Part shown: positions 20,063-29,024 of the stretch, piece by piece
How the letters are laid out: every line of letters begins with the position of its first letter
How positions within the stretch are numbered: position 1 is the first letter of the stretch
Assembly (NCBI RefSeq): GCF_001277295.1
Contig: NZ_CP011456.1
Location: forward strand, 2,170,001 to 2,234,000
DNA length: 64,000 bases
Direction of reading: 5' to 3'
From: Anabaena sp. WA102
GTDB taxonomy: Bacteria > Cyanobacteriota > Cyanobacteriia > Cyanobacteriales > Nostocaceae
The notes under the pieces: generated by a model
What the model was told of the DNA's origin: nothing
The model's input: the letters and a program-made list of their open reading frames with translations, nothing else
Databases searched by the model: none
Program-made: the position numbers and the translations under genes

Positions 20063-21442
20063 ATGCGCCCAGTCGTGAAAAACCAAAGAAATCGCCCTAC
20101 ATACTTATTAACCAAGTTGGGTGAGAAAAAAATAATTAATACTCTTACTGAAAACCACGTAAACCCTCGTAATAGAGTTACTTGGGTAAAGAAAAAGATG
20201 CAAAATACTAATAAAATTATAAGTGAAAATACGATTCGTAAAATTTTAACAAAGCAGGGTGTTGAAGAGTATGCAATTAAAATAGTATTTAAGGCATTGA
20301 ATATATCATATAAGCGTAACGTAGATGTCATTTTAGTTTCAAAAGATATAAATACTGCGAAGAGTTGCCATCAAGACTTCTTTCCTGTTGAGAACAAACA
20401 TTCTAATTTTTTCGGTAGAGATGATGACATAGCAAGGCTTAATACTCTAATCAATCAACATCGAAAAATGATTGTTATTCAGGGACCAGGAGGACTAGGT
20501 AAAACAACTTTAGCCAAGCAATATTTAGATAATCAAGGGTTTGATTTAGTTTTATCCCTAGAAATGGCTAGGGAGACTGGGAACATCATTAGCGTAGAAA
20601 GCGTAGTTGAAGAATGGCTGCAACAATACTTTGAACAAGAACCAGGAAGGGAATTTGGTATTGCACTCGCAAGATTAAAAAAACACTTGCAAAATCGCCA
20701 AGTCGGGATATTAATTGATAACTTAGAACCCGCACTAGATAAACATGGTAGGTTCATTCAAAATTATAGTCGTTATTTAGAATTATTCAGGGTTTTAGCT
20801 GATGCAACTGTGCAGTCATTTACGATAATTACTAGTAGAGAATGTTTATTTGATGACCGTGTTGATATAATCTCTCATTATTATTTAAGTAGATTAGGTG
20901 TATCAGCGTGGCAAGAATTTTTTGCATTTCACGAAGTCGAGATTGATATTTCTTTACTAGAAGAAATGCACATAAAATATGGGGGTAATGCAAAAGCTAT
21001 GCACGCCCTAGTTGGGTCAATAAAAACAGATTATGAAGGAGATGCAACTGCTTATTGGCAAGAAAGTTGTACTTTGGTGGAAAGAGGATTAAAAAATTTA
21101 GTTGTCAATCAATTTAACCGATTGCAAAGTTTAAATCCAAATGCTTATAAGTTACTGTGTCGGTTAGGGTGTTATCGCTATCAAGATATACCGCAAGTTA
21201 CCGAAGATGCCTTACTAGCTTTGTTGTGGGATATTCCTGACCAGCAAGAGCGTATGTATATAATTAGAAGTTTAAAAAATTTGCGTTTGTTTGAATTTGC
21301 CAAGGGGAAGTATTGGCTGCATCCACTGATTACAGAAGAGAGCGTAAAAAGGTTAAAATCAAGTCAAGAATGGGATGAAGTTAACCGAAAAGCCGCCGAA
21401 TTTTGGAGAGGTAGTGTAACAGGGGAAACGCATCTATACTGA
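20063..21442 (+). CDS. NB-ARC/STAND NTPase, C-terminal sensor apparently missing
   Basis: A 459-residue protein. The first 100 residues look like a helix-turn-helix-type DNA- or partner-binding domain (NRPTYLLTKLGEKKI ... SENTIRKILTKQGVEEYAI). The NTPase core follows: FFGRDDDIARL, Walker A GPGGLGKTTLA, Walker B VGILIDNLEPAL and the sensor TIITSRECL. A winged-helix part ends near LHPLITEESVKRL. Relatives in cyanobacteria usually continue with a TPR sensor region; here the frame stops soon after AAEFWRGSV, next to repeats. STAND proteins act as oligomerising switches in signalling, programmed death or defence. It is divergent from the pilin-like gene. The protein may be a truncated, possibly inactive or constitutive version. 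Confidence 0.8.
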   Translation: MRPVVKNQRNRPTYLLTKLGEKKIINTLTENHVNPRNRVTWVKKKMQNTNKIISENTIRKILTKQGVEEYAIKIVFKALNISYKRNVDVILVSKDINTAKSCHQDFFPVENKHSNFFGRDDDIARLNTLINQHRKMIVIQGPGGLGKTTLAKQYLDNQGFDLVLSLEMARETGNIISVESVVEEWLQQYFEQEPGREFGIALARLKKHLQNRQVGILIDNLEPALDKHGRFIQNYSRYLELFRVLADATVQSFTIITSRECLFDDRVDIISHYYLSRLGVSAWQEFFAFHEVEIDISLLEEMHIKYGGNAKAMHALVGSIKTDYEGDATAYWQESCTLVERGLKNLVVNQFNRLQSLNPNAYKLLCRLGCYRYQDIPQVTEDALLALLWDIPDQQERMYIIRSLKNLRLFEFAKGKYWLHPLITEESVKRLKSSQEWDEVNRKAAEFWRGSVTGETHLY

Positions 21443-21540
21443 AAACGGTTAGTAGTTTAACCAAATATGAAACCCCTCTGGTAAACCTCTCCCTAACCCT
21501 CTCACTAACCCTCTCCTAAGAGGAGAGGGAAAAGGAATAA

Positions 21541-21642
21541 TATTTACAGCAATTCTCGTTCTCATGAAATAGAATGGAGGGCGCAGGCCCTGCGCCCCTA
21601 CGGGTTTGGCGATAAAAAAGTCCAGCTTCTAGCCGTTTTGAG
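21541..21642. repeat. single-unit copy of the minisatellite-bearing repeat
   Basis: The inverse complement of this stretch matches 18,527-18,700: TATCGC...CGTAGGGGCGCAGGG, one GCGCCCTCCATT unit, then TATTTCAT and GAATTGCTGTA. It directly abuts R1 copy B and ends with GCCGTTTTGAGTATA, the same terminal motif seen in R1 elements. Confidence 0.7.
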
Positions 21643-21969
21643 TATACTAAACACGGGTGAGATTTAAACTTTTGCCAAATGACAAAGAACCCAGATGTGT
21701 AGCGGTAAAGCAAGAGCTTCATTGGTGTCAACTTAACGTAAAACATCTATCCCGCAAAGAACTCAAGTCATCTCATTCCCAGTCTCTGACTGGGAATGAA
21801 TTCTAGAAGGCTCTGCCTTCAATGATATTAGAGACAGAGCCTCATTAACTGCATTCCTAGTCAGAGACTAGGAACGAGATGTGGTGGGGATTTTAGCTTA
21901 AGTTGACACCATTAAGCTTTTGCTTTACCCCTACGTTTAGAATCAAACAATCAAGCCGTTCTGAGTATA
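21643..21969. repeat. multi-hairpin dispersed element R1, copy B (most complete)
   Basis: The ends are inverted: TATACTAAACACGG on the left and GCCGTTCTGAGTATA on the right. Inside them a 37-bp inverted pair (GTAGCGGTAAAGC...GGTGTCAACTTAA at 21,699-21,736, and TTAAGTTGACACC...TTTACCCCTAC at 21,898-21,934) brackets a core of three palindromes. No coding capacity is seen. The structure suggests a non-autonomous element mobilised in trans. Confidence 0.75.
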
Positions 21970-21983
21970 TTTTGTGGCTTACT

Positions 21984-22211
21984 CTAAGCGACAGATGTTA
22001 ACTCAAGACTTGCAGCAGGAGTCGCTGATTCTCCGTTATTGGGAGCAGACTGGTCTTCTGGAACATCTACATTTAAAACAGCACTAGGGGCGCTAGTTAG
22101 AAATTGAATTGCTCCTGCAACTTCTTTGTAAGGACAATTTTGCAGATAGCCAATCAATCCGTCCCGTTGACGATCTGTAATCAGATAAACGGTCTGTTTA
22201 ACGTTACTCAT
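21984..22211 (-). CDS. small unknown protein, 75 residues
   Basis: The start at 22,211 has a GTGAGG ribosome site at good spacing. The first 42 residues look like a compact, conserved-type domain (TVYLITDRQRDGLIGYLQNCPYKEVAGAIQFL), and the remainder is a low-complexity acidic/Ala-rich tail. There is no signal peptide or membrane segment. The family and function are not recognised. It lies alone between repeat R1-B and a repeat-filled spacer. Confidence 0.6.
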   Translation of the reverse strand: MSNVKQTVYLITDRQRDGLIGYLQNCPYKEVAGAIQFLTSAPSAVLNVDVPEDQSAPNNGESATPAASLELTSVA

Positions 22212-22856
22212 AAAACCTCACGGTATGTGGAAAACTTTTTTGGGATTTTAGACATTCTGGCGTTTTTCCACCCTGTACGGGCAGAGTTACTTTAAACACG
22301 GTAAAAGTACATTAGTTGTCTCTAAACATACTATTAACAAGCAAACAGATTTAACTGTTCAATAGACATCTCCAGAGATTAAAGATCCTTGACCTTGACC
22401 CCCTGTAGTAGAGATGTTCCATGTAACGTCTCTACCATCTTTTCTGACCCAGGTTGGGACGCTCTACCACTTCTTCTAACATACTTCTAAGAGGGTGTTT
22501 GAAAAGTATTAAATAAAACCAATAATCTCCAAAAACCTAACCCCCCTGCCCCCCTTCCCTACGTTAGCGCAGCGTGCCGAAGGCTGGGAAGGGGGGTTTC
22601 AAGGCCTCTCCCCGCTTCGGGGAGAGGTTTGGAGAGGGGTTAATTTATACCTTGAAAACTTTTAAAACATCCTCTAAGATACAAGGTTGGACTGAGGTAC
22701 GTTCACGAAGTGTGGCATTAGCCATAACCCAACAAATGCGTCGGGTTGCGCTGTCGTTTAACCCGACCTACAAAAAATGGACAAGGTATTGTTAATAAAA
22801 TACACTATTATCTATTTTAGATCAATACTTTTTCTTTTATGTCTAACTCAGTTATA
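22212..22856. other. repeat-filled spacer without a credible gene
   Basis: It contains a degenerate copy of the GTAGAGACGTTCC palindrome (about 22,410-22,435), the GTTAGCGCAGCGTGCCGAAGGC small repeat (about 22,564), a CCCCTTCCC/GGGAAGGGG palindrome with a CTCCCCGCTTCGGGGAGAGG hairpin, and an AACCCAACAAATGCGTCGGG repeat (about 22,726). A 73-codon plus-strand frame here consists of these repeats and is not a gene. Confidence 0.6.
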
Positions 22857-25736
22857 TTACGGTTTAAGTCTCAAATTTAGCTGTTGATATGGTTCGGAGG
22901 ATTGGCTTAGATCTATTGTTTTCGGTGCTGCGGGGATATTATTAATGAAAAGATTATAATTAGGGTCTATTAATCCCTCTAGATAATAGATACCGTCCGC
23001 ACTAGTAATAGAAAAGACTCTGTGACTAGAGGTAGAAGACACAGCTTCAACCTTGGCACCAGACATAACTTTTCCTTGAGAATCAGTTGCAGTTCCTGAT
23101 ATCGTATAGGATCTAGCAAAGGGAATCAGGACTTCTGTAAAACCTCCCCCTGTAACTTCAATCCCTACAGCAGTATTTTTAGTAGGATACCAATCTAGAG
23201 GATAGCTAGAAGGATCTAAGTCAAGGCGATAAAGTCCTGGGTCAATGGGTACAACAATCTCATTATCAGTAACTTCTGATGGATATTGGGAAATAGGCTT
23301 GTTATTGAGAATCAAGAGTGAGTCGAATTTTTTGACAATTAAAGGCTCTGTTGGCTCTCTAGTACCGTTATTATTTTTATCTAAAAATGGTTTAAGTAGA
23401 ATACCACTAAAAATGTCGCCTATAGGTGGAGAAGAATCTTTTAGGTAAACACCACGTTTGAAGTCAAAATTAGTTGATAGTGAAAGTTCAAATCTACCAC
23501 TATTAGACCCCAAACCAACATTACTATAATTAGCTTGCAAAAATAAACCGGAAAAGATTTCGTGGGAGAAATTAGTCATAAATCCCGACCCATTTGAGCC
23601 AATAATATAACCTAATTCTACCTGCAATTTAGATTTATCTGGCTGAAAACGCCAATTGAGAGTTAGTAAAGAGTCCCCTTTAGAGTTGCTAGAACCAGGT
23701 GATGCAAGAGTTTGATAACTCAAACCCAGAGAATTATAGGAATTGCCTGCTTTTAATCTAGAGTTACCTAAGAGATTGTAAGTGAGGTTAGTTTTGGTAA
23801 GAAAATTACTACGAGAATGTTGGAGTTCAAGATTACCTATTTTGCCAGTTAAATCCCATTTTAGTTTGCTTACACTATTCCATTGTAGAGTTAGGGAAGC
23901 AGAAATTTTCCGGACTAATATATTAGTTCGCGCGCCAATGTTGTACCTAAATGGCGAACTAGCAGTGTAGTCATAGTTAAAATTACTAAATAGCGATAGA
24001 CGGGGTAAAATAGTTCCACTAATATTCAAACTACTGCGTTGTAAATCTGTAGCTAAATTGGCTTTGATTTTAGGAGTGGGATTATACTGAATATTAGCAT
24101 TAAAGTCCCAATCTGTGTTCAGAGTTGGAGTTAAAGCCGAAGCTGTAATTTGTAGGGGAGTATTTTCGGGTTGAAACAACAACTCTGTTGAGGCGGAAAA
24201 ACCATTGTCATAACTAGCGATCGCTCCCAATGTCAGTTCTTGGGATACCCCATAACGATAGCTGGCAGCTAAAGACAAATCACTGAAAGTTCCTAAAAAC
24301 TGTTTGTTATTAGTAAAATTATTGCGTCGTGTCCCGGCTGATACCATTAGAGAAGAAGTCTGGGAAGGCGACTGTCCAGGGATAATTGGGAGATTGACAA
24401 TCCTTTCTTCGGGTTTAGATGTCAGTTTTCCTTGGGGATATAACAGTAATCGCACCTCAGAAAGGGTGACATCGTTAAAGCTGTATTTTCCTGATTCATC
24501 CACTAAAACCTCGGCAAAAAGCTGCTGATTATACCTAGAAAGTAATTGTACTAAAGTTCCTGGAGCGGCTTGACCTCTCACCGTTTGACCGAAACTGGTT
24601 GGCCGGACACGAGTATTTGCGTTTCCACCGTTCCCCAGGGGCATGGTAAATCCCCAGCGTTTGACGGCAGTTACACCCCAAAAAGGTTTGGGGCTAGTGC
24701 TACGCCAAAAGGGCTGTTGTGAGCCTATAAATAAATCGGTGGAGCTTTTGTTGAGAGTATAGCTGGCTGAACCTAATCTCAAAATGGTTTCATTTTTATT
24801 TTTGTCTTGGGTTCGTGTTTGATTGAGAGTAAGAAGCCATGATCCTCCTAGCAAGCTACCACTACTGGTAAATGTTCGGTTCTGACTACCACGAGAAGGG
24901 GAATTTTCGGTTGTTTCTTGTTTATTTATGGTGGTGACAGTGAATCGAGGCGCGGAAAGATGGGGGATATTCGTGAAGTCAATGGGCGGTTCAACGGGGA
25001 CTTTGGTGGGGTCAGATTGGTTTGTGGCAGGATATTTAATTTGGATGCCATAATTATTAATGTCAAATTCTGGAGTAATACCAAACCAGTCTTTAACATC
25101 CCGTATAGACAACACAGCACCAATTTCGGGGTCGAGTTTGAGGCGGCTAAGATCAAGATTGAAGATAACTGTGCGTGATCGTAACTGTACCTGACCATTA
25201 GGCAAATTAGTCACCCGAATATTTAACGCCTTGATCATTGAATCATAGGGAACAAGCCAATCATCAAATTGAATTGCCTGAGAACCATCCTCAGTTCCCC
25301 TTATCAATGTACTTTTAACAACCATACGTCCATCTACTTCAATTGCAACAGGCAAAACACCCCATTGAGCAGCAATATTTTTAGGATCAATGGGGGGGAT
25401 GGGTTGGGGGGATGGGTTGGGGGGAGAAGGGGCAGACTCATTAACTGGCGAGACTGCTGCGGTTTTAGGAACTTCTTGAGTAACTTCCTGATTTTTACTA
25501 TTTGTTTCTTCTTTATTGAGTGGTTTGTTAGAGATTTTATCCGAGTATAGCTTATTTGAATCTATCACTCGCGGAATCTCTACTGTATCGGTAAACTCTT
25601 TAACTCCAGGCGTTATAGCAGGCTTAATTTGAGTTTGTGCAAATACAGCAACGGCAGGGTTTATATGCTTACAGTAGTGGTCATAATTAGGATGGTAGTT
25701 GAAACATTGGACAGATGGTAAAAAATAAAAAGTCAT
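22857..25736 (-). CDS. usher-like outer-membrane protein of the chaperone-usher set
   Basis: A 959-residue protein. After a short odd leader comes a Pro-rich linker (residues about 60-115), an N-terminal periplasmic domain (WGVLPVAIEVDGRMV, DDWLVPYDSM), then a long beta-barrel region with alternating aromatic strands (WLLTLNQTRTQDKN, LTLQWNSVSKLKWDL). A segment near residues 385-450 resembles the usher plug region (VRGQAAPGTLVQLL ... GKYSFNDV). The C-terminus has a calcium-loop-like DKNNNGTREPTE and a carboxypeptidase-regulatory-like beta domain (SYTISGTATDSQGKV). Ushers are outer-membrane pores that polymerise chaperone-subunit complexes. The match to classical PapC is partial, so this is a divergent cyanobacterial type. 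The predicted N-terminus lacks a clean signal peptide and lies 36 bases from repeat R1-C. Confidence 0.7.
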   Translation of the reverse strand: MTFYFLPSVQCFNYHPNYDHYCKHINPAVAVFAQTQIKPAITPGVKEFTDTVEIPRVIDSNKLYSDKISNKPLNKEETNSKNQEVTQEVPKTAAVSPVNESAPSPPNPSPQPIPPIDPKNIAAQWGVLPVAIEVDGRMVVKSTLIRGTEDGSQAIQFDDWLVPYDSMIKALNIRVTNLPNGQVQLRSRTVIFNLDLSRLKLDPEIGAVLSIRDVKDWFGITPEFDINNYGIQIKYPATNQSDPTKVPVEPPIDFTNIPHLSAPRFTVTTINKQETTENSPSRGSQNRTFTSSGSLLGGSWLLTLNQTRTQDKNKNETILRLGSASYTLNKSSTDLFIGSQQPFWRSTSPKPFWGVTAVKRWGFTMPLGNGGNANTRVRPTSFGQTVRGQAAPGTLVQLLSRYNQQLFAEVLVDESGKYSFNDVTLSEVRLLLYPQGKLTSKPEERIVNLPIIPGQSPSQTSSLMVSAGTRRNNFTNNKQFLGTFSDLSLAASYRYGVSQELTLGAIASYDNGFSASTELLFQPENTPLQITASALTPTLNTDWDFNANIQYNPTPKIKANLATDLQRSSLNISGTILPRLSLFSNFNYDYTASSPFRYNIGARTNILVRKISASLTLQWNSVSKLKWDLTGKIGNLELQHSRSNFLTKTNLTYNLLGNSRLKAGNSYNSLGLSYQTLASPGSSNSKGDSLLTLNWRFQPDKSKLQVELGYIIGSNGSGFMTNFSHEIFSGLFLQANYSNVGLGSNSGRFELSLSTNFDFKRGVYLKDSSPPIGDIFSGILLKPFLDKNNNGTREPTEPLIVKKFDSLLILNNKPISQYPSEVTDNEIVVPIDPGLYRLDLDPSSYPLDWYPTKNTAVGIEVTGGGFTEVLIPFARSYTISGTATDSQGKVMSGAKVEAVSSTSSHRVFSITSADGIYYLEGLIDPNYNLFINNIPAAPKTIDLSQSSEPYQQLNLRLKP

Positions 25737-25771
25737 CTTTCTATATCCATGTATATCTAGAAAGAGTTCGA

Positions 25772-26236
25772 TATACTCAACACGGCTTAATAATTTGATT
25801 CTGTGGGTAGGGGTAAAGCAAGAGCTTCATTGGTGTCAACTTAACGTAAAACCTGTAGCCCGCCTGGGAATGAATTCCCAGTCTAATAGCAGAAGTTGTC
25901 TGAAGATGACTAAATAACCCGGAAATTTTTGAGTAAGTAGGTGAACACAATAAAACCAAACTGTGTAAAGAAATGTAAAATCGCCCAAACCCTTTTCACT
26001 CTTGCCTCTTGCCTCTTGCCTTTTGCCTTGCCATAACGACAATTTTCAACGCTCACCTACTTAAACTAAAGTTTACTTTCGCTATTAGCCCGGAAATTCA
26101 TTTCTGGGTGGGTGTGGAAGCCAACAAATAAGACATCTGTAGCTTAAGTTGACACCATTAAGCTTTTGCTTTACCCCTACAAATCTAGGTTTTTCGTAAT
26201 TTTGTAAAAGTCCATGTCTCAACCGTGTTTAGTATA
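25772..26236. repeat. dispersed element R1, copy C, with nested R2
   Basis: It is bounded by TATACTCAACACGG and CCGTGTTTAGTATA. The inverted inner pair lies at about 25,804-25,842 and 26,143-26,180. The core (CTGGGAATGAATTCCCAG and GTCATCTTCAGATGAC-like palindromes) is interrupted by the 128-bp element R2 at 25,935-26,062. The remainder of 25,737-26,734 contains R2 copy 2 and R4, and no gene. Confidence 0.75.
25935..26062. repeat. element R2, copy 1 (128 bp, nested in R1-C)
   Basis: It begins AAGTAGGTGA and ends TCACCTACTT, a perfect 10-bp terminal inverted repeat. The interior holds ACACAATAAAACCAA, AATCGCC and a CTCTTGCC microrepeat run (several GCCTCTT units). Copy 2 has exactly the same length. 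Confidence 0.8.
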
Positions 26237-26249
26237 GTTAGTTATCTAT

Positions 26250-26377
26250 AAGTAGGTGAACACAATAAAACCAATCTGTGTAAAGAAAAGTAAAATCGCC
26301 TAAACCCTCTTCACTCTTGCCTCTTGCCTTTTGCCTCTTGCCTTGCCATAACGACGATTTTCAATGCTAACCTACTT
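26250..26377. repeat. element R2, copy 2 (128 bp)
   Basis: AAGTAGGTGA ... TAACCTACTT, nearly identical to copy 1 and 190 bp away from it in the same orientation. Confidence 0.8.
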
Positions 26378-26576
26378 AAGTATTTGTGGTTGATGTGATG
26401 TATTTTTGTTTTTGGATTGTCAAAGTATTAATGCGACTAAACTAAGAGGATATTTAAAATTTTTTTAATGTATAAATCAATTTCTCTGGTAAACGTTCAC
26501 GGAGCAATCAGCATGAAACCCAACAAATGCGTTGGGTTGTGCTGTCGCTTAACCCAACTACAGAAAGTGTACAAGG

Positions 26577-26728
26577 TAAGTAGTGAGACAGAATTAATTA
26601 CACAATGTCATTGCGTTAGCGCAGCGTGGCGTTAGCTATATGGAACGAAGTGAAATGAAGCAATTCCAAGGGTTGTGATTGCTTCCCTTCGCTCGCAATG
26701 ACTGTAAATATTTTTGTCCAATTACTTA
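26577..26728. repeat. dispersed repeat R4, uninterrupted copy
   Basis: It matches 18,815-18,947 plus 19,039-19,065 as one continuous stretch. It includes the small repeat GTTAGCGCAGCGTGGCGTTAGC. It ends at the stop codon region of ilvD. Confidence 0.75.
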
Positions 26729-26734
26729 TTGCTG

Positions 26735-28426
26735 CTAGTTAGCAAATAAGTCCAAATCTGTGACTGCACCTACACTGCTGGAGGATACCAATTTGGCATA
26801 TTTGGCAAGTACGCCTTTGGTATATCTGGGTGGAAGTGGTTGCCAATTTGCGCGACGGATGGCTAATTCTGCATCTGATATATTCAGTTGTAATAGACGA
26901 TTATGGGCATCTATGGTAATGCTATCACCTTCTGCTACTAGGGCGATCGCACCACCTACAGCCGCTTCTGGGGCAACGTGGCCGACTACCATGCCGTAAG
27001 TACCACCGGAGAAACGTCCGTCGGTAATTAAGCCTACGGAGTCTCCTAAACCAGCACCAATAATGGCGGAGGTAGGGGCTAACATTTCTCTCATGCCGGG
27101 TCCACCTTTTGGTCCTTCGTAACGGATCACAATGACATCACCGGCTGTGATTTTTCCAGCGAGGATGGCATCTAAACAGGATTCTTCTGATTCAAATACC
27201 CTGGCGGGTCCTGTAATAACTGGCTTTTTGACTCCGGTAATTTTTGCTACTGCCCCTTCTGTGGCGAGGTTGCCTTTGAGAATGGCTAGGTGTCCCTGGG
27301 CATACATGGGGTTATTCCAGGGACGAATTACGTCTTGGTCTGGGCGTGGTTCGGCGGGGATATCTGCTAAAACTTCGGCGACGGTTTGCCCGGAAATGGT
27401 GATACAGTCTCCATGCAGTAAGTCATGGACTAGAAGCATTTTCATGACTTGGGGAATTCCGCCGGCTTTGTGTAAGTCTGTGGCTACATATTTACCACTG
27501 GGTTTTAAATCACAGATGACGGGAACTCTACCGCGAATGGTTTCAAAGTCGTCTATGGTTAATTCTACACCAGCAGCGCGGGCGATCGCTAAAAAATGTA
27601 ATACTGCATTGGTTGAACCACCTACCGCCATAATTACAGAAATGGCGTTTTCTATGGATTTACGGGTGATGATTTGCCGAGGTAATATCTGCTTGCGAAT
27701 AGCTTCAACGAGGACAACGGCTGATTGTTCCGTACTGTCGGCTTTTTCTGGGTCTTCTGCGGCCATAGTTGAGGAATAGGGTAAACTCATGCCCATTGCT
27801 TCAAATGCTGAAGACATGGTATTGGCTGTAAACATCCCTCCACATGACCCTGCACCGGGGCAAGCACCGCGTTCAACTGCTAACAGTTCATTTTCGTCAA
27901 TTTTCCCGGCACTGTATTGACCAACGGCTTCAAAGGAACTGACAACGGTTAAGTCTTTACCCTCATAATGTCCGGGTTTGATTGTTCCACCATAGACAAA
28001 GATAGCAGGGATATTCATCCGCGCCATTGCTAACATTGCCCCAGGCATATTTTTATCACAACCACCAATTGCTAATACACCGTCCATACTTTGGGCGCTA
28101 CAGGCTGTTTCAATGGAATCAGCGATGACTTCCCGTGATACTAGGGAGTATTTCATCCCTTCTGTTCCCATAGAAATCCCGTCACTGACAGTAATTGTCC
28201 CGAAAATTTGGGGCATGGCACCGGCGGCTTTTACAGCAGTTTGCGCCCTTTGTGCCAGTTCGTTAATCCCCATGTTACAGGGGGTGATGGTGCTGTAACC
28301 ATTGGCTACACCGACTATGGCTTTGTTAAAATCTTCATCTTGAAAACCGACAGCCCGCAGCATGGCACGATTAGGCGATCGCTGTACCCCTTGTGTGATA
28401 GCTTTACTTTTAAGATTTTCTGACAT
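26735..28426 (-). CDS. ilvD: dihydroxy-acid dehydratase
   Basis: A 563-residue full-length IlvD/Edd family enzyme that dehydrates 2,3-dihydroxy-isovalerate and 2,3-dihydroxy-3-methylvalerate to the 2-keto acids in valine, isoleucine and leucine synthesis in the cytoplasm. The Fe-S cluster cysteines are present: Cys50 (TPCNMG), Cys123 (GGCDKNMPG) and Cys195 (ACPGAGSCGG). C-terminal motifs GPKGGPGMREML and TDGRFSGGTYG are intact. The ATG follows an AAGGA site. It is single on its strand, with repeats on the 3' side, so it is probably monocistronic. Confidence 0.97.
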   Translation of the reverse strand: MSENLKSKAITQGVQRSPNRAMLRAVGFQDEDFNKAIVGVANGYSTITPCNMGINELAQRAQTAVKAAGAMPQIFGTITVSDGISMGTEGMKYSLVSREVIADSIETACSAQSMDGVLAIGGCDKNMPGAMLAMARMNIPAIFVYGGTIKPGHYEGKDLTVVSSFEAVGQYSAGKIDENELLAVERGACPGAGSCGGMFTANTMSSAFEAMGMSLPYSSTMAAEDPEKADSTEQSAVVLVEAIRKQILPRQIITRKSIENAISVIMAVGGSTNAVLHFLAIARAAGVELTIDDFETIRGRVPVICDLKPSGKYVATDLHKAGGIPQVMKMLLVHDLLHGDCITISGQTVAEVLADIPAEPRPDQDVIRPWNNPMYAQGHLAILKGNLATEGAVAKITGVKKPVITGPARVFESEESCLDAILAGKITAGDVIVIRYEGPKGGPGMREMLAPTSAIIGAGLGDSVGLITDGRFSGGTYGMVVGHVAPEAAVGGAIALVAEGDSITIDAHNRLLQLNISDAELAIRRANWQPLPPRYTKGVLAKYAKLVSSSSVGAVTDLDLFAN

Positions 28427-28637
28427 CTATCTTTTTTCCTTCTTTACTATTATTGTTTAGTCTTCAGTATTCCTTATACCAAATTAAGATGTAGCTGCAT
28501 AGAATCAGATTTTTGGAATTTTAACCGCAGATGCACGCAGATTAACGCTGATAAAGACGGATGAATTAAATAAATCCTGTACATCCTGATTCAGACAATT
28601 AAAATCCTGAAAATCCCATAATCCCGAAAATCCTGAT
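28427..28637. repeat. AATCCTGAAAATCCTGATTCAGAC-type repeat cluster
   Basis: Copies of AATCC(T/C)GAAAATCC plus GATTCAGACAAAA occur here, at 29,066-29,113, and at 34,284-34,490 with a variant carrying TATGGCTTGCGCCACGC. They flank the GxxExxY gene and the WD40-STAND gene. The region also contains CGCAGATGCACGCAGATT, another common dispersed motif. Confidence 0.6.
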
Positions 28638-29024
28638 TCAGACAAAAACACCTTTATATTTAGGATTAAATATCTTTTTAAACTGAAGACTCACAGCGCC
28701 AAAATTAATCAGCAACCCCACAGGAAAATCATAAGCGACAACATAATTTTTTACCTGTGATAAATGCACATCCTCCAAATTGATCAGCGCCTTCAACTCC
28801 ACAATAACCTGGTCTTCCACCAGAAAATCTGCCCTGCGCGTACCCACATCAACACCATCATAATAAATAACTTTTTCCACCTCCCGACCAAAATTTAAAC
28901 CCGCCTTTTTCAACTCAATTTCTAAACATCTTTGATAAATAACCTCCTGAAAACCATTACCCAGAGTATTATGTACCTTCATCGCACAACCATTAACCTT
29001 ATATGTTATCTCATCCAACTTCAT
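28638..29024 (-). CDS. GxxExxY family protein
   Basis: About 128 residues from the preferred start at 29,024 (MKLDEITYKVNG); an in-frame codon at 29,039 is possible. It has the eponymous motif GFQEVIY and the following pattern EIELKKAGL, DFLVEDQVIVELKA, typical of the GxxExxY family, which has a PD-(D/E)XK nuclease-like fold (candidate residues Asp in ADFLVE and the ELKA pair). The biological role is unestablished. These genes are often solitary and accessory. Here it is enclosed on both sides by AATCCTGAAAATCC repeats, suggesting movement with or among repeats. Confidence 0.88.
   Translation of the reverse strand: MKLDEITYKVNGCAMKVHNTLGNGFQEVIYQRCLEIELKKAGLNFGREVEKVIYYDGVDVGTRRADFLVEDQVIVELKALINLEDVHLSQVKNYVVAYDFPVGLLINFGAVSLQFKKIFNPKYKGVFV

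Noticed and set aside
22574..22795. A 73-codon plus-strand frame
   Set aside because: It is composed of at least three dispersed repeats and has no domain.
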